Positions 23,286-31,246 of a stretch of DNA of 52,849 nt are shown here, piece after piece. The DNA lies in the NCBI GenBank assembly GCA_022841795.1, contig JALHQU010000027.1, positions 1 to 52,849 on the forward strand. Reading direction: 5' to 3'. Every line of letters begins with the position of its first letter. Positions within the stretch are counted from its first letter, which is position 1. The position numbers were made by a program, and so were the translations under genes. This DNA comes from Fimbriiglobus sp. (GTDB taxonomy: Bacteria > Planctomycetota > Planctomycetia > Gemmatales > Gemmataceae). The notes beneath the pieces were generated by a model. It made no database searches and was not told the origin of the DNA. It saw only the letters and a list, made by a program, of their open reading frames with translations.

Positions 23286-25720
23286 TCCGCCCGCTGCACC
23301 CGTACAAGCCGAAGCTCGTCGTCATCGGCAACGGCATGGCCGGCGCGCGGTTCCTCGAAGACCTGCTCGCCGCCGATCCGGACCGCTTCGACGTCACCGT
23401 GTTCGGCGACGAGCCGTACGGCAACTACAACCGCATCCTCCTGTCGAACGTGCTGAACGGCACGCAGGACGCGAAAGAGATCTTCCTCAACCCGCTCGGC
23501 TGGTACGCCGAGAACGGCATCACCCTGCACGCCGGCCAGCGGGTCACGCGGATTGATCGTGAAACGAAGACCGTGTGGGCGGGCGAGCTGTGCGTCGAGT
23601 ACGACTACCTCGTCCTCGCCACCGGCAGCAAACCGTTCGTGCCACCCATCCCCGGCACCACGCTGCACGGCGTGTTCGTCTTCCGCACGCTCGACGACTG
23701 CCGGCACATCGCCGACTACGCGCAGAACTGCAAAAGTGCGGTCGTCATCGGCGGCGGGTTGCTCGGCCTCGAAGCGGCCAAGGGGCTGATGACGCACGAC
23801 GTGGCCGTCACGGTCGTCGAGATGGCTCCGTGGCTGATGAGCGTCCAACTGGACGAGGCCGGCGGGAAGGTGCTCGGCGACACGATTGCCAACCTGGGCA
23901 TCACGGCGAAGACCGGGGCCAGCACGAAGGAACTGACCGGGCACACTAGCGTGACCGGCGTGAAGTTCGCGGACGGTTCCGAAGTCGCGGCCGACATGGT
24001 GGTGATCAGCGCCGGCATCCGGCCGAACGTCGATCTGGCGAAGGAGTGCGGCCTCGCCTGCGAGCGGGCCATCGTGGTGGACGACCAGCTCCGCACCAGC
24101 GACCCGGCCGTGTTCGCCGTCGGCGAGTGCGTGCAACACCGCGGCATGATCTACGGCCTCGTCGCCCCGCTGTGGGAGCAGACGAAGGTGCTGGCGAAGG
24201 CGTTGTCCGGAGAGGACACGACAGCGGCGTACACCGGCTCGAAGATCGCCACCAAGTTGAAAGTGATGGGCGTCGAACTGGCGAGCATGGGCCGCATTTC
24301 GGACGTGAAGCCGACGGACGAGGTGGTGCAGTTCAGCGAGCCGGCCCGCAACGTGTACTGGAAGGCGATCGTCCGCGACGGCCGACTGAGCGCCGCCTGT
24401 CTGCTCGGCGACCTCGGCCCGGCCGACGACCTGATGCGGATGTTCCAGGCCGACGCCCCCGTCCCACAGCGCCGGCTCGAACTGTTCTTCTCCGCCAACT
24501 CCGCCGGCAAGGAAACGTCGCTCGCCGACCTGCCCGACTCCCATCAGGTGTGCGACTGCAACGGGGTGTGCAAAGGCACCATCGTCGCGGCGATCAAAGC
24601 CGGAAAGTGTACGGTGCCGGCGGTCGGCAAGGCCACCCGTGCCGGCACCGGCTGCGGCAGTTGCAAGCAGCTGGTGAAGGGGCTGATCGAGGCGGTGGCC
24701 GGCGGGGTGAAGGCCGACCCTTCGGAGGGCTGGTACGTCGCCGCTGTGCCGCTGGACAAGCCGACGCTGGTGACGGAGGTGAAGAAGCGCGGGCTGAAGA
24801 GCGTGTCGGCGGTGCTGAGGGAGTTGGGCACCGGCGAGGACGAGAAGAGCAAGAACGGCCTGGCGTCGATGCTCAAAGGGCTGTGGGGCATCGAGTACAT
24901 CGACGAACGCGACGCCCGGTTCATCAACGACCGCGTCCACGCCAACATCCAGAACGACGGCACGTTCAGCGTCATCCCGCGGATGTACGGCGGGGTGACG
25001 ACGGCCGACGACCTGATCAAGATCGGCGAAGTCGCCAAGAAGTACGCCGTGCGGATGGTGAAGGTGACCGGCGGGCAGCGCATCGACCTGCTCGGCATTA
25101 CGAAAGAAGACTTGCCGAAGGTGTGGGCCGACCTGGGGATGCCGAGCGGTCATGCGTACACGAAGGCCCTCCGCACGGTGAAGACGTGCGTGGGCAGCGA
25201 GTTCTGCCGGTACGGGACGAACGACAGTACAGCGCTGGGGATCGCGCTGGAGAAGCGGTATCAGGGGTTCGAGTTCCCGGCGAAGGTGAAGCTGGGCGTG
25301 AGCGGGTGCCCGCGGAACTGTGCCGAGAGCACGGTGAAGGACGTGGGCATCATCGCCACCGAGGGCGGCGAGTGGGAGATCAGCGTCGGAGGCGCTGCGG
25401 GGGCGCACGTTCGCAAGTCGGATGTGCTGTGCCGGGTGAAGACGCAGGACGAGGCGATGCGGATCATCGGCCGGTTCCTCATCTACTACCGCGACAACGC
25501 CAAGTGGCTGGAACGCACCTACGACTTCGCCCCCCGCATCGGCCTCGACCGGCTGAAAGACATCCTGGTGAACGACGCACTCGGCATCGGCGAGCAGCTC
25601 GACGCCGAGGTGGAGAAGACGGCCGCGGCGTATGTGGACCCGTGGCTGGAGCGGGACAAGCCCGCGTTCGCCGGCCAGTTCGAGGGCGAACGCCGGGTGC
25701 CGCTGCCGATGCTGGCCTGA
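23282..25720 (+). CDS. nirB: nitrite reductase [NAD(P)H] large subunit
   Basis: 812 aa. It reduces nitrite to ammonium with six electrons in the cytoplasm. The N-terminal FAD/NAD(P)H oxidoreductase spans ~1-400 (VVIGNGMAGARFLEDLL, second dinucleotide motif VVIGGGLLGLEAAKGL, AVGECVQHRG). A BFD-type [2Fe-2S] domain has Cys424, Cys426, Cys458 and Cys461. Nitrite/sulfite reductase ferredoxin-like halves follow, with the siroheme/[4Fe-4S] site at Cys636, Cys642, Cys676 and Cys680 (SGCPRNCAES). Standard NirB length and order. GGAG at 23271-23274 lies inside the end of cobA. The small subunit NirD follows after a palindromic element. Confidence 0.96.
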   Translation: MIRPLHPYKPKLVVIGNGMAGARFLEDLLAADPDRFDVTVFGDEPYGNYNRILLSNVLNGTQDAKEIFLNPLGWYAENGITLHAGQRVTRIDRETKTVWAGELCVEYDYLVLATGSKPFVPPIPGTTLHGVFVFRTLDDCRHIADYAQNCKSAVVIGGGLLGLEAAKGLMTHDVAVTVVEMAPWLMSVQLDEAGGKVLGDTIANLGITAKTGASTKELTGHTSVTGVKFADGSEVAADMVVISAGIRPNVDLAKECGLACERAIVVDDQLRTSDPAVFAVGECVQHRGMIYGLVAPLWEQTKVLAKALSGEDTTAAYTGSKIATKLKVMGVELASMGRISDVKPTDEVVQFSEPARNVYWKAIVRDGRLSAACLLGDLGPADDLMRMFQADAPVPQRRLELFFSANSAGKETSLADLPDSHQVCDCNGVCKGTIVAAIKAGKCTVPAVGKATRAGTGCGSCKQLVKGLIEAVAGGVKADPSEGWYVAAVPLDKPTLVTEVKKRGLKSVSAVLRELGTGEDEKSKNGLASMLKGLWGIEYIDERDARFINDRVHANIQNDGTFSVIPRMYGGVTTADDLIKIGEVAKKYAVRMVKVTGGQRIDLLGITKEDLPKVWADLGMPSGHAYTKALRTVKTCVGSEFCRYGTNDSTALGIALEKRYQGFEFPAKVKLGVSGCPRNCAESTVKDVGIIATEGGEWEISVGGAAGAHVRKSDVLCRVKTQDEAMRIIGRFLIYYRDNAKWLERTYDFAPRIGLDRLKDILVNDALGIGEQLDAEVEKTAAAYVDPWLERDKPAFAGQFEGERRVPLPMLA

Positions 25721-25726
25721 CACCCC

Positions 25727-25779
25727 CGTAGGTCCGGCTGTGCCGGACACCCACCGCGTCCGGCACAGCCGGACCTACG
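25727..25779. repeat. palindromic element between nirB and nirD
   Basis: Perfect 22-bp arms 25727-25748 and 25758-25779, 9-nt loop. Each arm contains the hairpin TCCGGC-TGT-GCCGGA. It lies inside an operon, where it could attenuate transcription or protect the upstream mRNA 3' end and so set the NirB:NirD ratio. Confidence 0.9.
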
Positions 25780-25814
25780 ACCGGCCCCGCGTCCGGCCTG
25801 GGAGACTGTGCGCC

Positions 25815-26150
25815 ATGACCGTCGCTCTCACCCCCGCGGTGCAGTTCGTACTCGTGTGCGCTCTGGCCGATCTGCCGGTCGGATTGGGCCGGCCGTTCAA
25901 CGTCGGCGGGCATTCGATCGCCGTGTTCCGCACACGGGCCGGCAAGGTGTTCGCCGTCGCCGGCCGTTGCCCGCACAAGGGCGGGCCGCTGGCCGACGGC
26001 ATGCTGGCCGGTGAGCAGGTGGTGTGCCCGTACCACGCCTTCCGCTTCCACGCCGGCACCGGCGAGTGCGACCAGCACAACGTGTGCGATGTGGCCACCT
26101 ACCCGGTGCAGGTGACCGACGGGGCCGTGCGGGTGGGGGTGCCGGCGTGA
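25815..26150 (+). CDS. nirD: nitrite reductase small subunit, Rieske [2Fe-2S] protein
   Basis: 111 aa. A Rieske-type ferredoxin with both cluster motifs, CPHKGGPL (C-x-H) and CPYHAFRF (C-x2-H), within 'VFAVAGRCPHKGGPLADGMLAGEQVVCPYHAFRFHAGTG'. It forms the small subunit of the NAD(P)H nitrite reductase with NirB. Assimilatory NirD proteins often lack the ligands; here all four are kept, so it can carry a cluster. GGAG lies 10 nt before ATG 25815. The stop TGA overlaps the GTG start of the nitrate reductase gene (GTGA), so translation is coupled. Confidence 0.92.
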   Translation: MTVALTPAVQFVLVCALADLPVGLGRPFNVGGHSIAVFRTRAGKVFAVAGRCPHKGGPLADGMLAGEQVVCPYHAFRFHAGTGECDQHNVCDVATYPVQVTDGAVRVGVPA

Positions 26151-28252
26151 CCGCCGCCCTGCCACTACCGACCACCCGCACGCACTGCCCGTACTGCGCG
26201 TTCCAGTGCGGCACCGTGCTGGGCGGTGACAGCCCGCTGTCAGTCACCGTGGCCGGCGACGAGGCGTTCCCTGTGAACGCCGGCAAGCTGTGCATCAAGG
26301 GGTGGTCGGCGGGCGAGTTGCTGAACACCCCGGACCGGCTGCTCACTCCACTCGTCCGCACCGGCGGCGCGCTGAAGCCGGCGAGCTGGGAATCCGCACT
26401 CGACCTGATCGCCGACAAGTTCCGGCAGATTCAGCGGGACCACGGCCTCGACGCCGTCGGGCTGTTCGGCTCCGGCGCGCTGACCAACGAAAAGGCGTAC
26501 CTGCTCGGCAAGTTCGCCCGCGTCGCCCTCCGCACCCCGCACGTCGACTACAACGGCCGGTACTGCATGTCCAGCGCGGCCGGGGCCGGGAACAAGGCGT
26601 TCGGCATCGACCGCGGGCTGCCGTTCCCGGTCAGTGACATCGCCCTGTCACGCACCCTGCTGGTGGCCGGGTCGAACCCGTTCGACACCCTCCCGCCCAT
26701 CGCCCAGTGGTTCGAGCGGCAGAGGGCGAACGGCGGCCGGCTGATCGTCATCGACCCCCGCCGCACGCCCACCGCCCGCGCCGCCGACCTGCACTTCGCC
26801 AACACCCCCGGCTCCGATCTGACCCTGGCGAACAGCCTGATGTTCGTGGCCGTCGAAGAGCGGCTGCTCGACGCCGAGTTCATCCGCACCCGCACCGCCG
26901 GGTTCGACGCTGTCCGCCGCACGGTGCTGACCTACCACCCGGCCGAGACCGAGCGGCTGACCGGCGTGCCGGAGGCGGCGGTGCGGCAGGCGGCGCGGTG
27001 GCTGGCGACGGGCACACCGGCGATGACCCTCACCGGCCGCGGGCCGGAGCAGCAGAGCAAGGGCGTCGATACCGTCCTCGCGTTCATCAACCTGATGCTC
27101 GCGCTCGGGCAGGTGGGCAAGGTCGGCGGCGGGTACGGCTGCCTGACCGGGCAGGGGAACGGCCAGGGCGGGCGGGAACACGGGCAGAAGGCCGACCAGC
27201 TTCCCGGCTACCGGCTGATCGAGAACGACGCCCACCGCGAGCAGGTGGCGAGGGTGTGGGGCGTCGATCCGGCCAGCCTGCCCCGCAAGGGCCACAGCGC
27301 GTTTGAACTGCTCGACTCGCTGGGGCAACCGGACGGCATCCGCGGGCTGCTGGTGATGGGGTCGAACGTGGCGGTGGCGTCCCCCGATGCCGGGCGGATC
27401 ATCGACCGGCTGAAGTCGCTCGACTTCCTGGCCGTGTGCGACCCGTTCGTGAACGAGACGGCCGAACTCGCGGACGTGGTTCTGCCGGTCACGCAGTGGG
27501 CGGAGGAAGACGGCACGCTGACGAATCTGGAGGGCCGGGTCATCCGCCGTCGCCGGGCGTTCGCCCCGCCGCCGGGGGTGCTGTCGGATTTGGACATCTT
27601 GAAGGAACTGGCCGGCCGCCTCGGGTGCGGTGATAAGTTCACGTTCGATTCGGAGGAAGCGGTGTTCGACGAGTTCCGGCAAGCCACCGCCGGCGGCACT
27701 GCGGACTATAGCGGCATCACTTACGCTCGCATCGACGCCGAGCAAGGCGTGTTCTGGCCGTGCCCGTCGGAAGACCACCCCGGCACCCCACGGCTGTTCG
27801 CCGAGCGGTTCCACCACCCGGACGGCAAGGCGAAGTTTCATCCGGTCGAACACCGACCTGGGGGGGAAGAACCGGACCACGAGTATCCGCTGTACTTCAC
27901 CACCGGCCGCTACCAGGAGCACTACAACTCCGGCGCGCAGACTCGCCGCGTGAGCAAGTTGACCGGCGCGAAGCCCGCCCCGCGGGTGCAGCTCCATCCC
28001 GAGTTGGCGGCCCGCTGGGGCATCGAGAGTAACTCGCTGGTGACGGTGCAGAGCCGCCGGGCGAGCGTCGAGTTCGCCGCCGACATCTGGTCAGGCATCC
28101 GCCCGGACACGCTGTTCGCCCCGTTCCACTGGGGCGGGCGGGCGGCGGCCAACCTGCTCACGCAAGCATCACTCGACCCGACCAGCCGGATGCCGGAGTT
28201 CAAACTGGCGGCGGTTCGGATTGCCGCGGTGCGGATGGCTGAATTGGTCTGA
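26147..28252 (+). CDS. nasA: assimilatory nitrate reductase catalytic subunit (molybdopterin oxidoreductase)
   Basis: 701 aa. It reduces nitrate to nitrite in the cytoplasm. The N-terminal [4Fe-4S] ligands are Cys14, Cys17, Cys21 and Cys49 (CPYCAFQC ... KLCIKG). Cys140 in NGRYCMSSA is at the position of the molybdenum ligand of Nas/Nap enzymes. Further motifs are GSNPFDTLPP, TGQGNGQGGREHGQKADQLPGYR and the C-terminal dinucleotide-binding domain (LYFTTGRYQEHYNSGAQTRR). GTG 26147 overlaps the nirD stop; the frame upstream is only a shadow of nirD. Electrons probably come from the FAD/[2Fe-2S] protein encoded next. The length is that of monomeric assimilatory enzymes. Confidence 0.93.
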   Translation: MTAALPLPTTRTHCPYCAFQCGTVLGGDSPLSVTVAGDEAFPVNAGKLCIKGWSAGELLNTPDRLLTPLVRTGGALKPASWESALDLIADKFRQIQRDHGLDAVGLFGSGALTNEKAYLLGKFARVALRTPHVDYNGRYCMSSAAGAGNKAFGIDRGLPFPVSDIALSRTLLVAGSNPFDTLPPIAQWFERQRANGGRLIVIDPRRTPTARAADLHFANTPGSDLTLANSLMFVAVEERLLDAEFIRTRTAGFDAVRRTVLTYHPAETERLTGVPEAAVRQAARWLATGTPAMTLTGRGPEQQSKGVDTVLAFINLMLALGQVGKVGGGYGCLTGQGNGQGGREHGQKADQLPGYRLIENDAHREQVARVWGVDPASLPRKGHSAFELLDSLGQPDGIRGLLVMGSNVAVASPDAGRIIDRLKSLDFLAVCDPFVNETAELADVVLPVTQWAEEDGTLTNLEGRVIRRRRAFAPPPGVLSDLDILKELAGRLGCGDKFTFDSEEAVFDEFRQATAGGTADYSGITYARIDAEQGVFWPCPSEDHPGTPRLFAERFHHPDGKAKFHPVEHRPGGEEPDHEYPLYFTTGRYQEHYNSGAQTRRVSKLTGAKPAPRVQLHPELAARWGIESNSLVTVQSRRASVEFAADIWSGIRPDTLFAPFHWGGRAAANLLTQASLDPTSRMPEFKLAAVRIAAVRMAELV

Positions 28253-28262
28253 CGTAGTTTCG

Positions 28263-28312
28263 TCCGGCCGAATGGGGATGGTTCCGGAGAGGGGTCCCCC
28301 CATCCGGCCGGA
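28263..28312. repeat. palindrome between nitrate reductase genes
   Basis: TCCGGCCGAATGGGG (28263-28277) pairs with 28298-28312 with one mismatch. It fills most of the 96-bp gap between the catalytic and electron-transfer subunit genes. Confidence 0.7.
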
Positions 28313-28348
28313 ACCAATGACAGTCGGGCGAACTGTGGAGGGGAGTTC

Positions 28349-29773
28349 TTGTCTCGCGAGCAGCTAGCGATCGTCGGCAACGGTATGGCCGCCGGGCGGC
28401 TGGTGGACGACCTACTCCGCCGCGACGCCCTGAAGCGGTACGCTGTGAGCGTGTTCGGCGAGGAGCCGCACGGGTGCTACAACCGCATCCTGCTCAACCG
28501 CGTGCTGCTCGGCGGGGCGGTGGACGACATCACCCTGAAGACCGCCGGCTGGTACGCCGACCGCGGCATCGCCCTGCACGCCGGCACCCCGGTCGTCCGC
28601 GTGTCGCCCGCCGCCCACCGGCTGTGGACCGCCGACGGCCGCGAGTTCTACTTCGACAAGCTGGTGTTCGCCACCGGCAGCGAACCGCGGGTGCCGCGGG
28701 TGGATGGCCTGCGGAAGTCCGACGGCACGTTCAAAGACGGGGTGGCGGTGTACCGCACGGCGGCGGACGTGGGGCGGATGCGGGCGGTCGCCCGCCCGGA
28801 CCGGCCGGCGGTGGTGGTGGGCGGCGGGCTGCTCGGGCTGGAGGCGGCGAAGGGGCTGGCCGACTTGGGAATGCATGTCACCCTACTCCACCTGTTCGAC
28901 ACGCTGATGAACCGACAGGTGGACCGCACCGGCGGGGCGATGCTGCGGCGGGCGATCGAGGCGCTGGGTATCAGCGTCCGCACGTCGGCCACCACGAAAG
29001 CGGTTCTCGGGAAGACGCGGGCCGAGGGGGTGGCGCTCGGCGGGGGCGACGTGCTGCCGGCCGACCTGGTGGTGTTCGCCAGCGGGGTCCGCCCGCGAAC
29101 GGAGCTGGCGAAGGACGCGGACGTGCCGACCAACGCCGGCATCCAGGTGAACGACCGGCTCGAAACCCTCGTCCACGGCCTGTTCGCGGTCGGCGAGTGC
29201 GTCGAGCACGACGGCCGCACCTACGGCACGGTGCAGCCGGTGTACGAGCAGTGCGGGGTGCTGGCCGACGTGCTGTGCGACCCGGCCACCCCGTCTCGTT
29301 ACCGCGGGTCGAAGGTCCACACGCGGCTGAAAGTGGCCGGGGTGGAGGTGGCGAGCCTGGGCGACATCGACCCGCGGCAGGCCGACGACGAGGTGATTCA
29401 GGTGATCGAGGAGCGGCGGGGGGTGTACCGCAAGCTGGTCATCCGCGACGGCCGGCTGGCCGGGGCGGTGCTGGTGGGCGACGCGTCCGCCGCGCCGGGG
29501 CTGATCCAGCGGTACGACCGCGGCGACCCGCTGCCGGCCAACCGGCTCGACCTGTTCGCCTCCGTGGACCGCGGGTCCGACCTGGCCGACGGCATGGTGT
29601 GCCACTGCCACCAGGTGAACGAGCAACAACTCGCCGCCGCCGTCCGCGGCGGGTGCCGCACCCTGCAAGACATCGCCGCGACCACCGGGGCCGGCACCGG
29701 GTGCGGGTCGTGCCGCGGCAAGCTGGCGTCTCTCCTCCTCAAGGCCGCCCCCTCTCCGGTGGCCGCGATGTAG
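28349..29773 (+). CDS. nitrate reductase electron-transfer subunit, FAD/[2Fe-2S] NirB-like
   Basis: 474 aa. A paralogue of the first half of NirB: FAD motif LAIVGNGMAAGRLVDDLL, NAD(P)-binding VVVGGGLLGLEAAKGLA, FAVGECVEHDGRTYG, then a C-terminal BFD-type [2Fe-2S] domain with Cys418, Cys420, Cys452 and Cys455. It lacks the siroheme part. It should pass electrons from NAD(P)H to the molybdenum enzyme encoded upstream, like Bacillus NasB. The start is TTG 28349 with a strong GGAGGGGAG just upstream (28337-28345); no ATG fits the domain start. The stop TAG lies at the first bases of a palindromic element. Identity of the electron acceptor is inferred from the operon. Confidence 0.87.
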   Translation: MSREQLAIVGNGMAAGRLVDDLLRRDALKRYAVSVFGEEPHGCYNRILLNRVLLGGAVDDITLKTAGWYADRGIALHAGTPVVRVSPAAHRLWTADGREFYFDKLVFATGSEPRVPRVDGLRKSDGTFKDGVAVYRTAADVGRMRAVARPDRPAVVVGGGLLGLEAAKGLADLGMHVTLLHLFDTLMNRQVDRTGGAMLRRAIEALGISVRTSATTKAVLGKTRAEGVALGGGDVLPADLVVFASGVRPRTELAKDADVPTNAGIQVNDRLETLVHGLFAVGECVEHDGRTYGTVQPVYEQCGVLADVLCDPATPSRYRGSKVHTRLKVAGVEVASLGDIDPRQADDEVIQVIEERRGVYRKLVIRDGRLAGAVLVGDASAAPGLIQRYDRGDPLPANRLDLFASVDRGSDLADGMVCHCHQVNEQQLAAAVRGGCRTLQDIAATTGAGTGCGSCRGKLASLLLKAAPSPVAAM

Positions 29774-29826
29774 CCGGCCCACGCCGTGGGCCGTCGCTGC
29801 TTTCCGCTCACGGCGTGAGCGGGCTA
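29770..29826. repeat. palindromic element whose arms show compensating changes
   Basis: Left 29770-29792 contains GGCCCAC-GCC-GTGGGCC, right 29804-29826 contains GCTCAC-GGC-GTGAGC. The arms pair with each other (GTAGCC...GGCTAC, CACGCCGTG) and each also folds alone; bases differing between the arms are matched within each arm. The nitrate reductase subunit stop TAG (29771-29773) lies in the element. Confidence 0.85.
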
Positions 29827-29854
29827 CTTCGTCCCGTCGTCCCCTGGAGGTGGT

Positions 29855-31186
29855 ATGAGCGAGGGCATCGACACCGACCCGGTCGGCCCGCGGCAGCGGG
29901 TGCTGTGGCTGTCCACCGCCGCGTTCACCCTGCTGTTCGCCGTGTGGCTGATGTTCGGCATGCTGGCGGTGAAGTTCCGCGGCGAGTTCGGGCTGAGCGA
30001 CGGTCAACTGTACAACCTCACCCTCACCGCCATCCTGGCCGGGTCGCTGCTGCGGTTCCACTTCGGCGTGTGGGCAGACAAGTTCGGCGGGCGGAAGGTG
30101 ATGACGCTGCTGCTGCTGCTGCCCGTCATCCCCACGCTGCTCGTGAGTCAGGCCACCGAATACTGGCACCTGTTGGTGCTGGCCGGGCTGTTCGGGCTGG
30201 CCGGCAACTCGTTCAGCGTCGGCATCGCGTGGAACGCGGCGTGGTTCCCGAAGGACCGGCAGGGGCTGGCGCTCGGGGTGTTCGGGGCGGGCAACGTGGG
30301 GGCGAGCGTGACCAAGCTGTTCGGCCCGGCGCTCATCGCCCTGGTGCCGGCGGCCGGGTTCTTCGGCGGCGTCATCCCCGGCGGGTGGCGGTTCATCCCG
30401 GTGGTGTACGCCGGGCTGTTGGTGCTGATGGCGGCGGCGGTGTGGCTCCTCGCCCCGACCCCGGACCGCACCCCGGCCAAATCGAAGTCGTTCGCCGAGG
30501 TGGTGCGGCCGCTCGTCAAGCCGCAGGTGTGGGAGTTCAGCCTGCACTATGTGGTGGTGTTCGGGGCGTATGTGGCGCTGTCCGGGCTGCTGCCTAGCTA
30601 CTACGTGGCGAACTACGGCCGCGAGTTGGCCGCCCAGCTCAGCCTGAACCTGGACATGGAGACCGAGCGGAACGCGATGGTGGCGTGGGTCGGGTTCCTC
30701 GCCGCCGTGTGCTTCGTGTTCCCGGCGTCGCTGCTGCGGCCGCTCGGCGGGTACCTGTCGGACAAGCTCGGCGCCCGCGGGGTGATGGCGGCGGTGTTCT
30801 GGAGCATGATCGTGTCCGGCGGGGTACTCACGTTCTTCCCCGGCGTCGGCGTGTGGGGGTTCACCGCCGCCCTGTTCGTGCTGGGCGTCGGTATGGGGGT
30901 GGGCAAGGCGAGCGTGTACAAGATGATCCCCGAGGCGTTCCCGAACGACGTGGGGGCGGTGGGCGGGCTGGTCGGCCTGTTGGGCGCACTCGGCGGGGTG
31001 CTGGTGCCGCTGCTGGCGGCGCCGCTGCAAGCCACCACCGGCAGCCCGCAGATGCTGTTCGGGGTGCTGCTCGGGCTGACCGCCGTGAGTACCGGCTGGT
31101 TCCACGCGGCCGGGCTGGCGGCGGCGCTGAAGTCGCGGCCGGCGCCACAGCCCGAGCCGGCGGCGGAGCCGGCGAGCGTCGGGTGA
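29855..31186 (+). CDS. narK: nitrate/nitrite transporter, MFS (NarK/NasA family)
   Basis: 443 aa, about 12 transmembrane helices. The nitrate signature regions are recognisable: 'FGLAGNSFSVGIAWNAAWFPKDRQGLALGVFGAGNVGASVTKLFGP' in the first half and 'GVGMGVGKASVYKMIPEAFPNDVGAVGGLVGLLGALGGVLVPL' in the second. Substrate-binding arginines are likely in 'LLRFHFGVWADKFGGRK' and 'SLLRPLGGYLSDKLGAR'. It should import nitrate (and possibly exchange nitrite) across the cytoplasmic membrane, closing the pathway with the enzymes encoded upstream. ATG 29855 has a strong GGAGG just before it (CTGGAGGTGGTATG). Last gene of the operon. Confidence 0.93.
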   Translation: MSEGIDTDPVGPRQRVLWLSTAAFTLLFAVWLMFGMLAVKFRGEFGLSDGQLYNLTLTAILAGSLLRFHFGVWADKFGGRKVMTLLLLLPVIPTLLVSQATEYWHLLVLAGLFGLAGNSFSVGIAWNAAWFPKDRQGLALGVFGAGNVGASVTKLFGPALIALVPAAGFFGGVIPGGWRFIPVVYAGLLVLMAAAVWLLAPTPDRTPAKSKSFAEVVRPLVKPQVWEFSLHYVVVFGAYVALSGLLPSYYVANYGRELAAQLSLNLDMETERNAMVAWVGFLAAVCFVFPASLLRPLGGYLSDKLGARGVMAAVFWSMIVSGGVLTFFPGVGVWGFTAALFVLGVGMGVGKASVYKMIPEAFPNDVGAVGGLVGLLGALGGVLVPLLAAPLQATTGSPQMLFGVLLGLTAVSTGWFHAAGLAAALKSRPAPQPEPAAEPASVG

Positions 31187-31213
31187 GTTGAACTCCTCGT
31201 CGCGGAGCGTACA

Positions 31214-31239
31214 CCACTCCGGGACTACCCCCGGAGTGG
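31214..31239. terminator. hairpin after the nitrate transporter gene
   Basis: CCACTCCGGG (31214-31223), 6-nt loop, CCCGGAGTGG (31230-31239), 27 bp after the transporter stop. No T-run follows. It ends 7 nt before the pyruvate kinase start, so it could also affect initiation there. Confidence 0.5.
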
Positions 31240-31246
31240 CTGCCGC

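Noticed and set aside
23033-25750. 905-codon frame antisense to nirB
   Set aside because: His/Arg/Val-rich composition and no motifs; nirB on the other strand is complete and unambiguous.
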